64,000 bases of DNA from Bacteroidota bacterium (GTDB taxonomy: Bacteria; Bacteroidota; Ignavibacteria; Palsa-1295), in the NCBI GenBank assembly GCA_018266755.1, contig JAFDZW010000005.1, positions 372,001 through 436,000 of the forward strand, read 5' to 3'. Each line of letters opens with the position of its first letter. The stretch's first letter is position 1. Made by a program: the position numbers and the translations under genes. The notes under the pieces are model-generated. The model was not told the origin of the DNA, ran no database searches, and saw only the letters and a program-made list of their open reading frames with translations. Shown one piece after another: positions 47,026 through 55,753 of the stretch.

Positions 47026-50025
47026 ATGAACACCAGGTATATTTACCTACCTCTTGTCATTGGATTGTTGTTACTTGCCTGTCTGGCTCCTACTGTCCAG
47101 ACCGTGCATGCGCAACCTTCCCCGAACGGTTATGCGGCCCGAGTGAACAACTACGGCCTGGTGAGCTTCACCGGTGGTTACACCGAGATCTCGTCGACCG
47201 GTACACCGCTCTACCAGTACTGCGGTTCATACAGCTATTCGTACGGCAATAATGTCGGTTCGATCAGCATGCCGTTTGCATTCAATTATGACAGCGTGAA
47301 CTACGCCGCCGGCTCACCGCTCTATGTTCGGTGGGACAATACGGTTGGTTTCTCGCAGAATTACAATGCCAACTACGATGGTACCGGTATCCAGACCGGC
47401 AGCTTCCCGAACCAGATCATGATCTGGAATCAGGCGTACATGGCATTTCAGGGATGCAGCTACCCGTACTCTGGTGTGTACTATCAAACCGTTGGTACGG
47501 CCCCGAACCGTTCACTCATTGTCGAGTACTATAATATCGCCTATTACGGATATTATGGATACTACTATGGATATACGGTTTCCGAAGAAGTAAAATTGTA
47601 CGAAGCCAATAATAACATTGAGCTTCTGTACTCGTCGAATAATCGCTACATGTACTACTGCTACAAGGGGTCGATCGGCCTCTGCGGCAACTCGTCTCCG
47701 ACATACGTGTATAATGCAGCACAGACCACGACGAGCTACAACTTCGGTACATGGTACACGCCGACAAACAATATCCGCTTTGTCTGCCCGTTGATCAATT
47801 ACAACCGAAACATGTCTGCAACGCCGAAGGTCGTGAACTTCTCGAACACGATGGTTGGCACGCTGTCCACTGCGAACATCACGATCAAGCATGTTGGCAC
47901 CGAGCAGAATCTCGCGATCCAATCGACCACACTAGCCGGTTCGGCAGACTTTTCGATCCTCTCCGCACCGACTTCCCTGTCGCCAGGGCAAAGCGGGACG
48001 CTTACCGTTCAATTCAAGCCGACGATCTTCGGCAGCCAGACCGCGACGCTCACGATCGTATCCAACGGTCGAGACAGTGGAACGCAGTCGATCGTGCTCA
48101 ACGGTACCGGCCTCGCTCCGCTTATTGTCGTGGATACGAATATCCTCTTCAAGAAGACGCTAACCAAGATGGGCCAAGGCTCCACCAAGCGCCTACTCAT
48201 TAGCAATACGGGTACCGGCGCTATGATATGGAATTCGTTTACCTTCACCGGCATCGATGCTGATCAATACAGCATCGCACAGTACCCGACGAATAATCCG
48301 ATTCCCATCGGTACGACCGACAGTGTATTTGTGACCTACACTCCAACCCGCGAGGGGCGTCATACATCGACGATGTACATCAACACGAATGCGCTGAACA
48401 ATCCGTCGGTGCCGATTCAGTTGATCGGTACGGGCATCCTGCCGCATATCGTAGTGACGCCGAGTGTGATCCGGTTCGATTCGACCTACGAAGGCGATAC
48501 AGCCCGTCAGTCGCTGACGGTATATAACCCGGGTTCGGACACGCTGATCATCAAGCAGAACATGCTCGTGAGCAACGACGCCGATTTCAGCATCAACGTG
48601 CTCACCGGTACGGATGCGATCATCCCGCCGGATAAGAGCCGCACGATGACCGTCACGTTCGTCCCGAAGCAGATGGGTGCACGTCAGGGCCGCTACGTGC
48701 TCAAGACGAACATCATCCCGACGTTCGAACAACCGAGCCGCGATACGGCCGGTACCATCACGGTCGATTTCGCCGGTACCGGCGTTCCCTTCGGCGTGCT
48801 GGCTCAGAGCATCGGCGGTGCTACGTACGACACCACGATCAAAGGTACGCAGGTCTGCCGCATGGATACCCTGATGAATAACGGCGACGCCGATATCATG
48901 CTCACCGGCTGGAACATCAGCGGCTCCAACGCTGCTGACTTCTCCGCCTCGGGCATCACCTTCCCCTATCTGTTGAAGGCTCGCTCGTCGGTCGTCGTGA
49001 ACATCTGCGGTACACCGAGCGACTTCGGTCTGCACTCGGCAAAGCTCACCGTCAACGGGACGTCCAACAAGAAGGCCGTCGCCGTCAACGTGACCCTCAA
49101 CGTCTACGGCCTGAAGGTCTGCGCCTCGGCCGATCCGTCGGGTCTCTTCACGGGTGAGTACGTCCTCGAGAATACCGACTCGAGCGAGTGCGTCACCGTG
49201 ACCAACTGCGGCGAACTCGCAGCCGTCTACACCGTGAAGCTCTCGAACAATGCGGATTACTCGGTGACCCCGAGCCAGTCGGCATCGATCCCGGCAGGCG
49301 GCGCGACCACGTTCTGCGTGAAGTTCCATCCGGCAGCCTACGGTGCATCGAACGCATCGCTGACCGTCTCGACGCCGAACGTCAACGACATCGTCGTCCC
49401 GATCACGGGTATCGGTGCATGTGCGAACGTCAGTGCTCCGCAGCCGGCGATTGCACCGACCGGCAAGGACGGACACCAGCCGTTCTCCGTCACGATCACC
49501 AATGCGGGTAACTACACCTGGACCCCGGGGACCGAGACGATCACGCCGAACGACGGTGTGTTCCTGATCACCGGCTTCACGCCGGTCGCCGGCAACAACG
49601 GACAGGTCGTCGTCAACGGCACGTTCAACCCGACCGATCTCAATAAGACCTACTCGGCGCAGGTCACCTTCCCGCAGGCCGCTCCGGCTTGCGCGTCGGC
49701 CCTGACGATCAACCTCTCGGCACAGAGCACCAGTGCGTCGGTACCGACGGTCGTCGAGCAGGCTGGCTTCAGCCTCGGTCAGAACTATCCGAATCCGTTC
49801 GCTGCATCGACGAGCTTCAGCTACACCACGCCGACCGAAGCGCCGGTCTCGATCACGATCTGCGACCTCACCGGTCACCTCGTGAGCACGATCGCTAACG
49901 GCAGAGTCAGCGCCGGTGAGCATCTCGTCAGCTTCGATGCATCCGAGCTCGCTAGCGGTACGTACGTCATCAGCCTCAAGAGCGGAAGTATCTCCCTCGC
50001 ACGGCAGATCGTCGTTACCAAGTAA
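47026..50025 (+). CDS. T9SS-secreted surface protein with choice-of-anchor D / HYDIN-like repeats, copy 2
   Basis: 999 residues. The signal peptide ends near VHA-QPS. Same architecture as the preceding gene: Tyr/Asn-rich N-terminal domain, HYDIN-type Ig repeats, and the same C-terminal sorting domain (LGQNYPNPFAASTSF). The N-terminal third is clearly diverged from copy 1, while the last ~575 residues are nearly identical. The duplicated unit includes the promoter-leader and the 3' untranslated start. Likely displayed on the cell surface; the pair could provide antigenic or binding variation (inference). Confidence 0.85.
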   Translation: MNTRYIYLPLVIGLLLLACLAPTVQTVHAQPSPNGYAARVNNYGLVSFTGGYTEISSTGTPLYQYCGSYSYSYGNNVGSISMPFAFNYDSVNYAAGSPLYVRWDNTVGFSQNYNANYDGTGIQTGSFPNQIMIWNQAYMAFQGCSYPYSGVYYQTVGTAPNRSLIVEYYNIAYYGYYGYYYGYTVSEEVKLYEANNNIELLYSSNNRYMYYCYKGSIGLCGNSSPTYVYNAAQTTTSYNFGTWYTPTNNIRFVCPLINYNRNMSATPKVVNFSNTMVGTLSTANITIKHVGTEQNLAIQSTTLAGSADFSILSAPTSLSPGQSGTLTVQFKPTIFGSQTATLTIVSNGRDSGTQSIVLNGTGLAPLIVVDTNILFKKTLTKMGQGSTKRLLISNTGTGAMIWNSFTFTGIDADQYSIAQYPTNNPIPIGTTDSVFVTYTPTREGRHTSTMYINTNALNNPSVPIQLIGTGILPHIVVTPSVIRFDSTYEGDTARQSLTVYNPGSDTLIIKQNMLVSNDADFSINVLTGTDAIIPPDKSRTMTVTFVPKQMGARQGRYVLKTNIIPTFEQPSRDTAGTITVDFAGTGVPFGVLAQSIGGATYDTTIKGTQVCRMDTLMNNGDADIMLTGWNISGSNAADFSASGITFPYLLKARSSVVVNICGTPSDFGLHSAKLTVNGTSNKKAVAVNVTLNVYGLKVCASADPSGLFTGEYVLENTDSSECVTVTNCGELAAVYTVKLSNNADYSVTPSQSASIPAGGATTFCVKFHPAAYGASNASLTVSTPNVNDIVVPITGIGACANVSAPQPAIAPTGKDGHQPFSVTITNAGNYTWTPGTETITPNDGVFLITGFTPVAGNNGQVVVNGTFNPTDLNKTYSAQVTFPQAAPACASALTINLSAQSTSASVPTVVEQAGFSLGQNYPNPFAASTSFSYTTPTEAPVSITICDLTGHLVSTIANGRVSAGEHLVSFDASELASGTYVISLKSGSISLARQIVVTK

Positions 50026-50055
50026 ACAAGCGTACTACACAGAGGTCCTAATTAC
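48231..50055 (+). repeat. Duplicated 1,825-bp block, copy 2
   Basis: Partner of 44887-46711, at a constant offset of 3,344 bases. High identity stops abruptly upstream, where copies fall to moderate similarity. Confidence 0.9.
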
Positions 50056-50059
50056 TCGT

Positions 50060-50087
50060 AAGGGGCCCGCCGCAAGGCGGGCCTTTT
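50060..50087 (+). terminator. Terminator after the second T9SS gene
   Basis: 8-bp GC stem GGCCCGCC/GGCGGGCC (50064-50071, 50076-50083) with a GCAA tetraloop, then TTTT. Confidence 0.85.
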
Positions 50088-50228
50088 GCGTTATGACAAG
50101 TCCATTCGCTCCGTCAGCCTGACACTTCCCTGCCAACCTGTCCGCCACTTCGTCCGTCGTGCGCCGTTCTGTCAGTCCGGAAATCCGACTCTCCCTCGTT
50201 TTTCGCGTGTATTCGACGTTCTCGAGTT

Positions 50229-50274
50229 TGGCACGCTTTTTCAATTAGTGTCCATCAGAATTTAATAACTAATT
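50229..50274 (+). promoter_or_regulatory. hsp20 leader: -24-like box and inverted repeat
   Basis: TGGCACG at 50229-50235 fits a sigma-54 -24 element, but the -12 position reads TTCAA instead of TTGCW. It is followed by an inverted repeat AATTAGT (50243-50249)/ACTAATT (50268-50274) that ends just before the start codons. The repeat could be an operator or an RNA structure over the ribosome site. No TAnnTTTG element is seen here. Confidence 0.3.
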
Positions 50275-50284
50275 GATGAGAATC

Positions 50285-50731
50285 ATGACAAAGATCATTG
50301 CAAGACCCCGTAACGAATTCGATGTATTCCCCCGCTACTTCCGCCACATGTTCGAGGACATCAACCGCGAGCTCGGCGCTGTCGCACCGACCGGTTCGTA
50401 TGTCCCCCGCGTGAACATCTCCGAGGATGCGCAGAACATCTACGTCGCCGCCGAACTTCCGGGCATGACGAAAGAGGACGTGAAGATCACCGTGACCGAA
50501 GGCGTGCTCACGATCCGTGGCGAGAAGAAGAGCGAAGCAAAGCAGGAAGGCCGCAACTACCATCGCATTGAGCGCCGCTTTGGCGAGTTCGTGCGCCAGT
50601 TCACGCTCCCGGACAACGTGCAGGAAGAGAACGTCCACGCTTCGTTCAAAGATGGCGTCCTTGAGGTCGTCGTTCCGAAGAAGGAGCCGGCAAAGCCGAA
50701 GGAGCGCCAGATCGAGATCAGTGTCAACTAA
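50285..50731 (+). CDS. Hsp20-family small heat-shock protein
   Basis: 148 residues from the ATG at 50285; a further ATG three codons upstream (50276) is possible. The alpha-crystallin domain covers about 43-140, with LPGMTKEDVKITVTEGVLTIRGEKK and the terminal FKDGVLEVVVPK, closed by the short IEISV dimer-bridging tail. ATP-independent holdase that keeps unfolded proteins soluble. It opens a chaperone cluster with a 28-residue peptide gene and dnaK. Confidence 0.93.
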   Translation: MTKIIARPRNEFDVFPRYFRHMFEDINRELGAVAPTGSYVPRVNISEDAQNIYVAAELPGMTKEDVKITVTEGVLTIRGEKKSEAKQEGRNYHRIERRFGEFVRQFTLPDNVQEENVHASFKDGVLEVVVPKKEPAKPKERQIEISVN

Positions 50732-50820
50732 GAGACACGATAGTGTTCGCATGCAGAACGTGGTCGGGCCTCGAACGCCCGGTCACGTATCTGCGTGTGC
50801 AAGAGATTGAATTCAACCAC

Positions 50821-50846
50821 CGGGGCCACTGTTACAGGCGGCCCCG
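50821..50846 (+). other. Hairpin between hsp20 and the 28-residue peptide gene
   Basis: 7-bp GC stem CGGGGCC/GGCCCCG (50821-50827, 50840-50846), no U-run. It could be a processing or partial-termination signal between the genes. Confidence 0.4.
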
Positions 50847-50871
50847 AACCTCGCAGAAAGGACGAACGGCT

Positions 50872-50958
50872 ATGTTCATCAAGATCGTAATCTGGATCAT
50901 TGTCGTGCTGGTGGCGGGACTGACCGGCGCCCAGTTCATTGCGAAGCCGAAGCGCTAA
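50872..50958 (+). CDS. 28-residue single-helix membrane peptide
   Basis: ATG at 50872 preceded by AGAAAGGA at a good distance, stop at 50956-50958. Product: short start, one long hydrophobic helix (IKIVIWIIVVLVAGLTGAQ), then a basic end (KPKR), i.e. a small inner-membrane protein with a cytoplasmic positive tail. It sits between hsp20 and dnaK, so a stress-linked role is possible; no family recognised. Confidence 0.55.
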   Translation: MFIKIVIWIIVVLVAGLTGAQFIAKPKR

Positions 50959-51006
50959 GCGCATCGGACGAACAAAGTGTATTAAACAGAAAGGTATCAG
51001 AACAGT

Positions 51007-52911
<1,905 letters not shown>

Positions 52912-52933
52912 TTCGTGGATAGACCGAATTCGC

Positions 52934-52962
52934 AAAAGGCGGGCAGCAGTGCCCGCCTTTTT
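52934..52962 (+). terminator. Terminator after dnaK
   Basis: Stem AAAAGGCGGGCA/TGCCCGCCTTTT (52934-52945, 52950-52961) with GCAG loop, followed by T. Confidence 0.9.
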
Positions 52963-52989
52963 CTTTTGCGCTAAGGCCCAACCACAGTA

Positions 52990-53010
52990 GGACGGACTCT
53001 TAGTCCGTCC
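52990..53010. repeat. 9-bp palindromic hairpin near the island left edge
   Basis: GGACGGACT-ctt-AGTCCGTCC. It contains CGGACTCTT (52993-53001), which recurs inside the 22-bp palindrome on the other side of the island (55471-55479). Looks like a dispersed REP-type palindrome. Confidence 0.55.
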
Positions 53011-53118
53011 CGAAGCGATGCGAAGCGAGCGAGGCGGTGATTCCGAAACGGCGCAGCATTCCCGAAGGCCAGCTATTAGGCTACTTCAAGATGGAACGAA
53101 ATCCTATGGGGGGTCACT

Positions 53119-53126
53119 TATATTTG
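53119..53126 (+). promoter_or_regulatory. TATATTTG -7 element upstream of the island genes
   Basis: Exact TAnnTTTG match, about 150 bases before the HNH start; no clear TTG at -33. Confidence 0.4.
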
Positions 53127-53164
53127 AGTGAAGACTAATGCAATCTAAGAATTTCTTGTAGTAA

Positions 53165-53193
53165 GTCTGTCAAGCACTTCTTGGCTGACAGAC
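53165..53193. promoter_or_regulatory. Inverted repeat in the island leader
   Basis: 8-bp arms GTCTGTCA (53165-53172) and TGACAGAC (53186-53193) around 13 bases. Placed between the -7 element and the first gene, so it may be an operator or leader hairpin. Confidence 0.4.
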
Positions 53194-53274
53194 CAATTCA
53201 ACTTGTTGCCATCACACTTATTTAATTAGCCATTGTGACAGTTGCGCTGGCAAAACTATCAAGCCGTAACCGTA

Positions 53275-53982
53275 ATGAGCAAGTATAAATTTATTGTTGC
53301 TGAGAGGTATGCAATTTGGAAGGTTCTAGGGCCGCAGTGCAGATGGTGCAATCAGCCCGTGGAGTACTCTGAGTGCCACATTGATCATATCATACCAGAA
53401 AGGCTTCTAGAAAGGGGTCGGGAGAACGAGAAGCTTGAGGTACTGTCAAAATATGGACTCGACACTTCATTTGAAATCAACTCCTTTGCCAACTGGATCC
53501 CAGTTCACTCCTCTTGTAATTTGAGTAAACAGGGGAAAGTGATTGAAGCTGCCCCAATTTTCCTCGATTTACTAAATGAGGTCAAGCAGAAATCAAGTGA
53601 CACAGCAGCTCTCTCCGAAAAATGGAAGAAGGAGAACAAAAGTGCGAAGCTCCTAGCCACGATTGAAAGAGGAGCTGAATTAGGCTCCATCAGCATACAA
53701 ACTGTTACGCGAATCTTCGCTGGGATTAATGATAACCAATCGCCCATCGCGGGGCTAACTGGCAGTACGATCAACAACTCTGTTTTCTTCGTCCCAAACA
53801 ACCAAGTTTGGCAAGTTCTGTCGACCGAAGACGGCTTTTATACTTTGCAGAAGGATGGGATGGTAGGCCTTTCGCCAGTGGACCCATCTGCTGATCCGAA
53901 GTGGCTTTGTACACACTGTATGAATTACGGACCTTGGGATGGAAACCAGTGTCTAATCTGTGGCAAGTTTTCATTTGACTAA
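53275..53982 (+). CDS. HNH endonuclease with C-terminal zinc ribbon
   Basis: 235 residues from the ATG at 53275. The N-terminal HNH/zinc-finger core has Cys22 and Cys25 (CRWC), the catalytic His pair in HIDHIIPE (35-42), and NWIPVHSSCNLSKQGK (73-88) closing the metal site. The middle (about 100-170) is helical and Lys/Glu-rich, and the C-terminus (about 212-235) has a second Cys pair (CTHC, CLIC). It probably cuts DNA or RNA. First gene of an AT-richer cassette, 14 bases before a DUF5343 gene. HNH proteins with such tails occur in defence islands; specificity unknown. Confidence 0.82.
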   Translation: MSKYKFIVAERYAIWKVLGPQCRWCNQPVEYSECHIDHIIPERLLERGRENEKLEVLSKYGLDTSFEINSFANWIPVHSSCNLSKQGKVIEAAPIFLDLLNEVKQKSSDTAALSEKWKKENKSAKLLATIERGAELGSISIQTVTRIFAGINDNQSPIAGLTGSTINNSVFFVPNNQVWQVLSTEDGFYTLQKDGMVGLSPVDPSADPKWLCTHCMNYGPWDGNQCLICGKFSFD

Positions 53983-53996
53983 TTCTAACTACGAAC

Positions 53997-54635
53997 ATGG
54001 CAGAGAAGAAGATTCCCTACTTCGCGGTCCCAGGGACTATCACGAAGATATTAGAGAAGATCAAGACAGCGGCCACCCCTGAGAATTTTAACGGCGACTT
54101 TCTTGAAAACACACTTTTATTCAAAGGAGGCAACTATAAAACATTCATTCAGTGGGGAAAGAAAGTCGGCTTGATAAATAGCGATGGGACCCCGACTGCA
54201 CTTTATAAGAAATTCAGAAATCCAACCACGTCAAGGAGCAGCTTGGGAGAGGCTCTACGGACAGGCTATGCTGATATTTTCGCAATGGACGAGAATGCTG
54301 ACAAGCTTGAGAAGTCGAAATTCAAAGCTTTGGTAATGGAGGCGACGGGTGAGGCTCATGATTCCAAAGTTTTGGAGTTGATGGTTAACACATTTTGGAA
54401 TGCAAAAGCTTTGGCGGATTTTGATTCGAGCACAAGCAAGAGTGAGCAGGATGTCGAAGAGGCGAACACCAATGTTAACGACAAGGCACGGATTCACCAA
54501 GAATACAAGCAACAATCCAGCGGGGTCAAACTTGGATTAAGCTATACCATCAATTTAGTTCTGCCCAAAACAGACGATCCTGCTATCTTCAATGCAATCT
54601 TCAAGTCATTAAGAGATAACCTCCTCAATGGATAA
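53997..54635 (+). CDS. DUF5343 family protein
   Basis: 212 residues. The N-terminal two thirds (YFAVPGTITKILEKIKTAATPENF ... LYKKFRNPTTSRSSLGEALRTGYADIF, about 8-95, shown only as end markers) is characteristic of DUF5343, a putative winged-helix-like domain of unknown activity. The C-terminus (about 180-212, LSYTINLVLPKTDDPAIF) resembles the end segment of the same family. No catalytic motif is visible, so it may sense or bind nucleic acid or partner proteins. It is the middle gene of the cassette and overlaps the HEPN gene by eight bases. Confidence 0.75.
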   Translation: MAEKKIPYFAVPGTITKILEKIKTAATPENFNGDFLENTLLFKGGNYKTFIQWGKKVGLINSDGTPTALYKKFRNPTTSRSSLGEALRTGYADIFAMDENADKLEKSKFKALVMEATGEAHDSKVLELMVNTFWNAKALADFDSSTSKSEQDVEEANTNVNDKARIHQEYKQQSSGVKLGLSYTINLVLPKTDDPAIFNAIFKSLRDNLLNG

Positions 54636-55215
54636 GTACGAAATAGAGTCAAAGGTTAGGTTGTTTTCGCTTGCAAATTCTTTAGCCGAAAACAGCTTGG
54701 ACAAACTCGAGGTAGACCTGAATCTGGACCTCGGTAGAAAGGTACCTGTAGAGACACAACAAAAGGACTATTATTTGCAGTTTAGCCATTCCTTTCGTCA
54801 AGAAGCCCGGGAGATGGCCGTGCATTATGAAGTGTTTTACTGTCTAGAGAAGTCAATTCGAAGTCTAATAATGCAGTTGATGCAAGAGAAATATGGCTCT
54901 GACTGGTGGGAAGAAAAGGTTGACCCAACAATTCAAAAGAACGTTGAGGATAATATTAAGCGAGAGGAGGATTCTGGGTTTACACAACGATCTGAGCTGA
55001 AAATAGACTATACTACTTTCGGCGAGCTAAGTCAGATCGTGAATGCCAAGTGGGAAGCGTTTTCAGACTTATTTCGAAATCAAAGGGCGTTTCAGAAGAT
55101 TATGTCAAGTCTAAACCAGCTTCGAGGACCAATCGCGCATTGTTGCCCCCTAGCGGCTGACGAGGTGGTCAGACTAGAAATTACGGTGAAGGACTGGTTT
55201 CGTCTCATGGAATAA
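54628..55215 (+). CDS. Swt1-like HEPN domain protein with R-x4-H
   Basis: 195 residues. The helical core YEVFYCLEKSIRSLIMQ (about 68-84), the WW pair near 93-94, then FGELSQIVNAKWEAFSDLF and the motif R166-GPIA-H171 reproduce the layout of Swt1-type HEPN proteins. R-x4-6-H is the RNase motif of active HEPN toxins, so a ribonuclease activity is plausible but not shown. The start codon lies inside the stop region of the DUF5343 gene, so both are surely co-expressed. Confidence 0.72.
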   Translation: MDKYEIESKVRLFSLANSLAENSLDKLEVDLNLDLGRKVPVETQQKDYYLQFSHSFRQEAREMAVHYEVFYCLEKSIRSLIMQLMQEKYGSDWWEEKVDPTIQKNVEDNIKREEDSGFTQRSELKIDYTTFGELSQIVNAKWEAFSDLFRNQRAFQKIMSSLNQLRGPIAHCCPLAADEVVRLEITVKDWFRLME

Positions 55216-55382
55216 TTGTTTCGGGCTCCACTCGACATGGAATAGTCTCGACTGAAGTCAGTTGGATTGACCCCGCTTGCTTGGAACAGTAGGATACCTG
55301 ATAAGTGGTGCGCCAATGCGACGTATCATTTTCGCACATAGGTGCCCGTAATGTTAAATTTTAAAACAAACAACTTACCCTC

Positions 55383-55413
55383 TTTGCAAAGACGACAACT
55401 TACCGTACATTTG
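55383..55413 (+). promoter_or_regulatory. Promoter in front of the palindrome
   Basis: TTTG 55383-55386, 19 bases, TACATTTG 55406-55413: near-perfect FCB-group promoter. A transcript from about 55420 would meet the palindrome at 55457-55478 within some 40 bases. Confidence 0.65.
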
Positions 55414-55419
55414 CAGGAG

Positions 55420-55487
55420 TATGATTTGGCAAAGTAACAGCACCCGATCTTCGAACAGAGTCCGCCATGGCGGACTCTTCGGTTTTA
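55420..55487 (+). ncRNA. Candidate short RNA or attenuated leader
   Basis: Predicted from position only: strong promoter, about 40 bases, then a hairpin with GC-rich arms and TTCGGTTTT. Either an sRNA of about 60-70 nt or an attenuator for the downstream sigma-factor gene. No known RNA family is recognised. Confidence 0.3.
55457..55478. terminator. Perfect 22-bp palindrome followed by TTCGGTTTT
   Basis: Each half is AGAGTCCGCCA followed by its reverse complement. As RNA it makes a GC-rich stem; the TTTT after it (55483-55486) would support termination. Confidence 0.55.
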
Positions 55488-55712
55488 AAGGGTGGGGTGA
55501 GTTTGTGCATATTCATATTGTTGATATTATAGGGGTTGCAGGTACGGGTGCTCGTAATGTATTGAGGTTACGGGTAGCCGAGGACGGACGCACGGAAGGC
55601 TCTGTCACCCTGTATTTGGCCGTTGTCCCGGATTCCTCCCTTCGGTCGGAATGACAGTTGCGGGGTGGGTACTACGGAACGATGGCCGTATCTTTCTTCT
55701 TGTAGCGCGAAA

Positions 55713-55720
55713 TAAGTTTG
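55713..55720 (+). promoter_or_regulatory. TAAGTTTG -7 element for the ECF sigma gene
   Basis: Matches TAnnTTTG, 33 bases before the ATG at 55754. No -33 TTG at the right spacing. Confidence 0.35.
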
Positions 55721-55753
55721 TCGGGTATTCGTCTAACCATACAGACGGAGACA

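Larger units (their letters stand above)
52912..53274. other. Intergenic left border of the three-gene island
   Basis: 363 bases. It holds the dnaK terminator (52934-52962), a 9-bp palindromic hairpin (52990-53010), a -7 element (53119-53126) and an inverted repeat (53165-53193). Composition shifts toward A+T from about 53,090. No ORF of weight. Confidence 0.6.
55216..55753. other. Intergenic region between the island and the ECF sigma gene
   Basis: 538 bases. It contains a well-formed promoter (55383-55413), a perfect 22-bp palindrome (55457-55478), a fragment of a dispersed repeat (about 55625-55660, GTCATTCCGACCGAAGGGAGG on the minus strand) and a second -7 element (55713-55720). A 77-codon open frame starting at 55421 runs through the palindrome and the repeat and is not a convincing gene. 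Confidence 0.6.

Noticed and set aside
44777-49923. Two long antisense open frames (44777-46579 and 48193-49923, minus strand) opposite the T9SS genes
   Set aside because: They mirror the duplicated sense genes, are extremely Arg/Asp-rich, show no motif and have no promoter. They are a by-product of sense codon usage.
50035-50244. 69-codon minus-strand frame before hsp20
   Set aside because: It covers the terminator of the T9SS gene and the hsp20 promoter region; no ribosome site or motif.
55421-55654. 77-codon plus-strand frame after the HEPN gene
   Set aside because: It runs through a perfect palindrome and a fragment of a dispersed repeat; composition and lack of motif do not support a gene.
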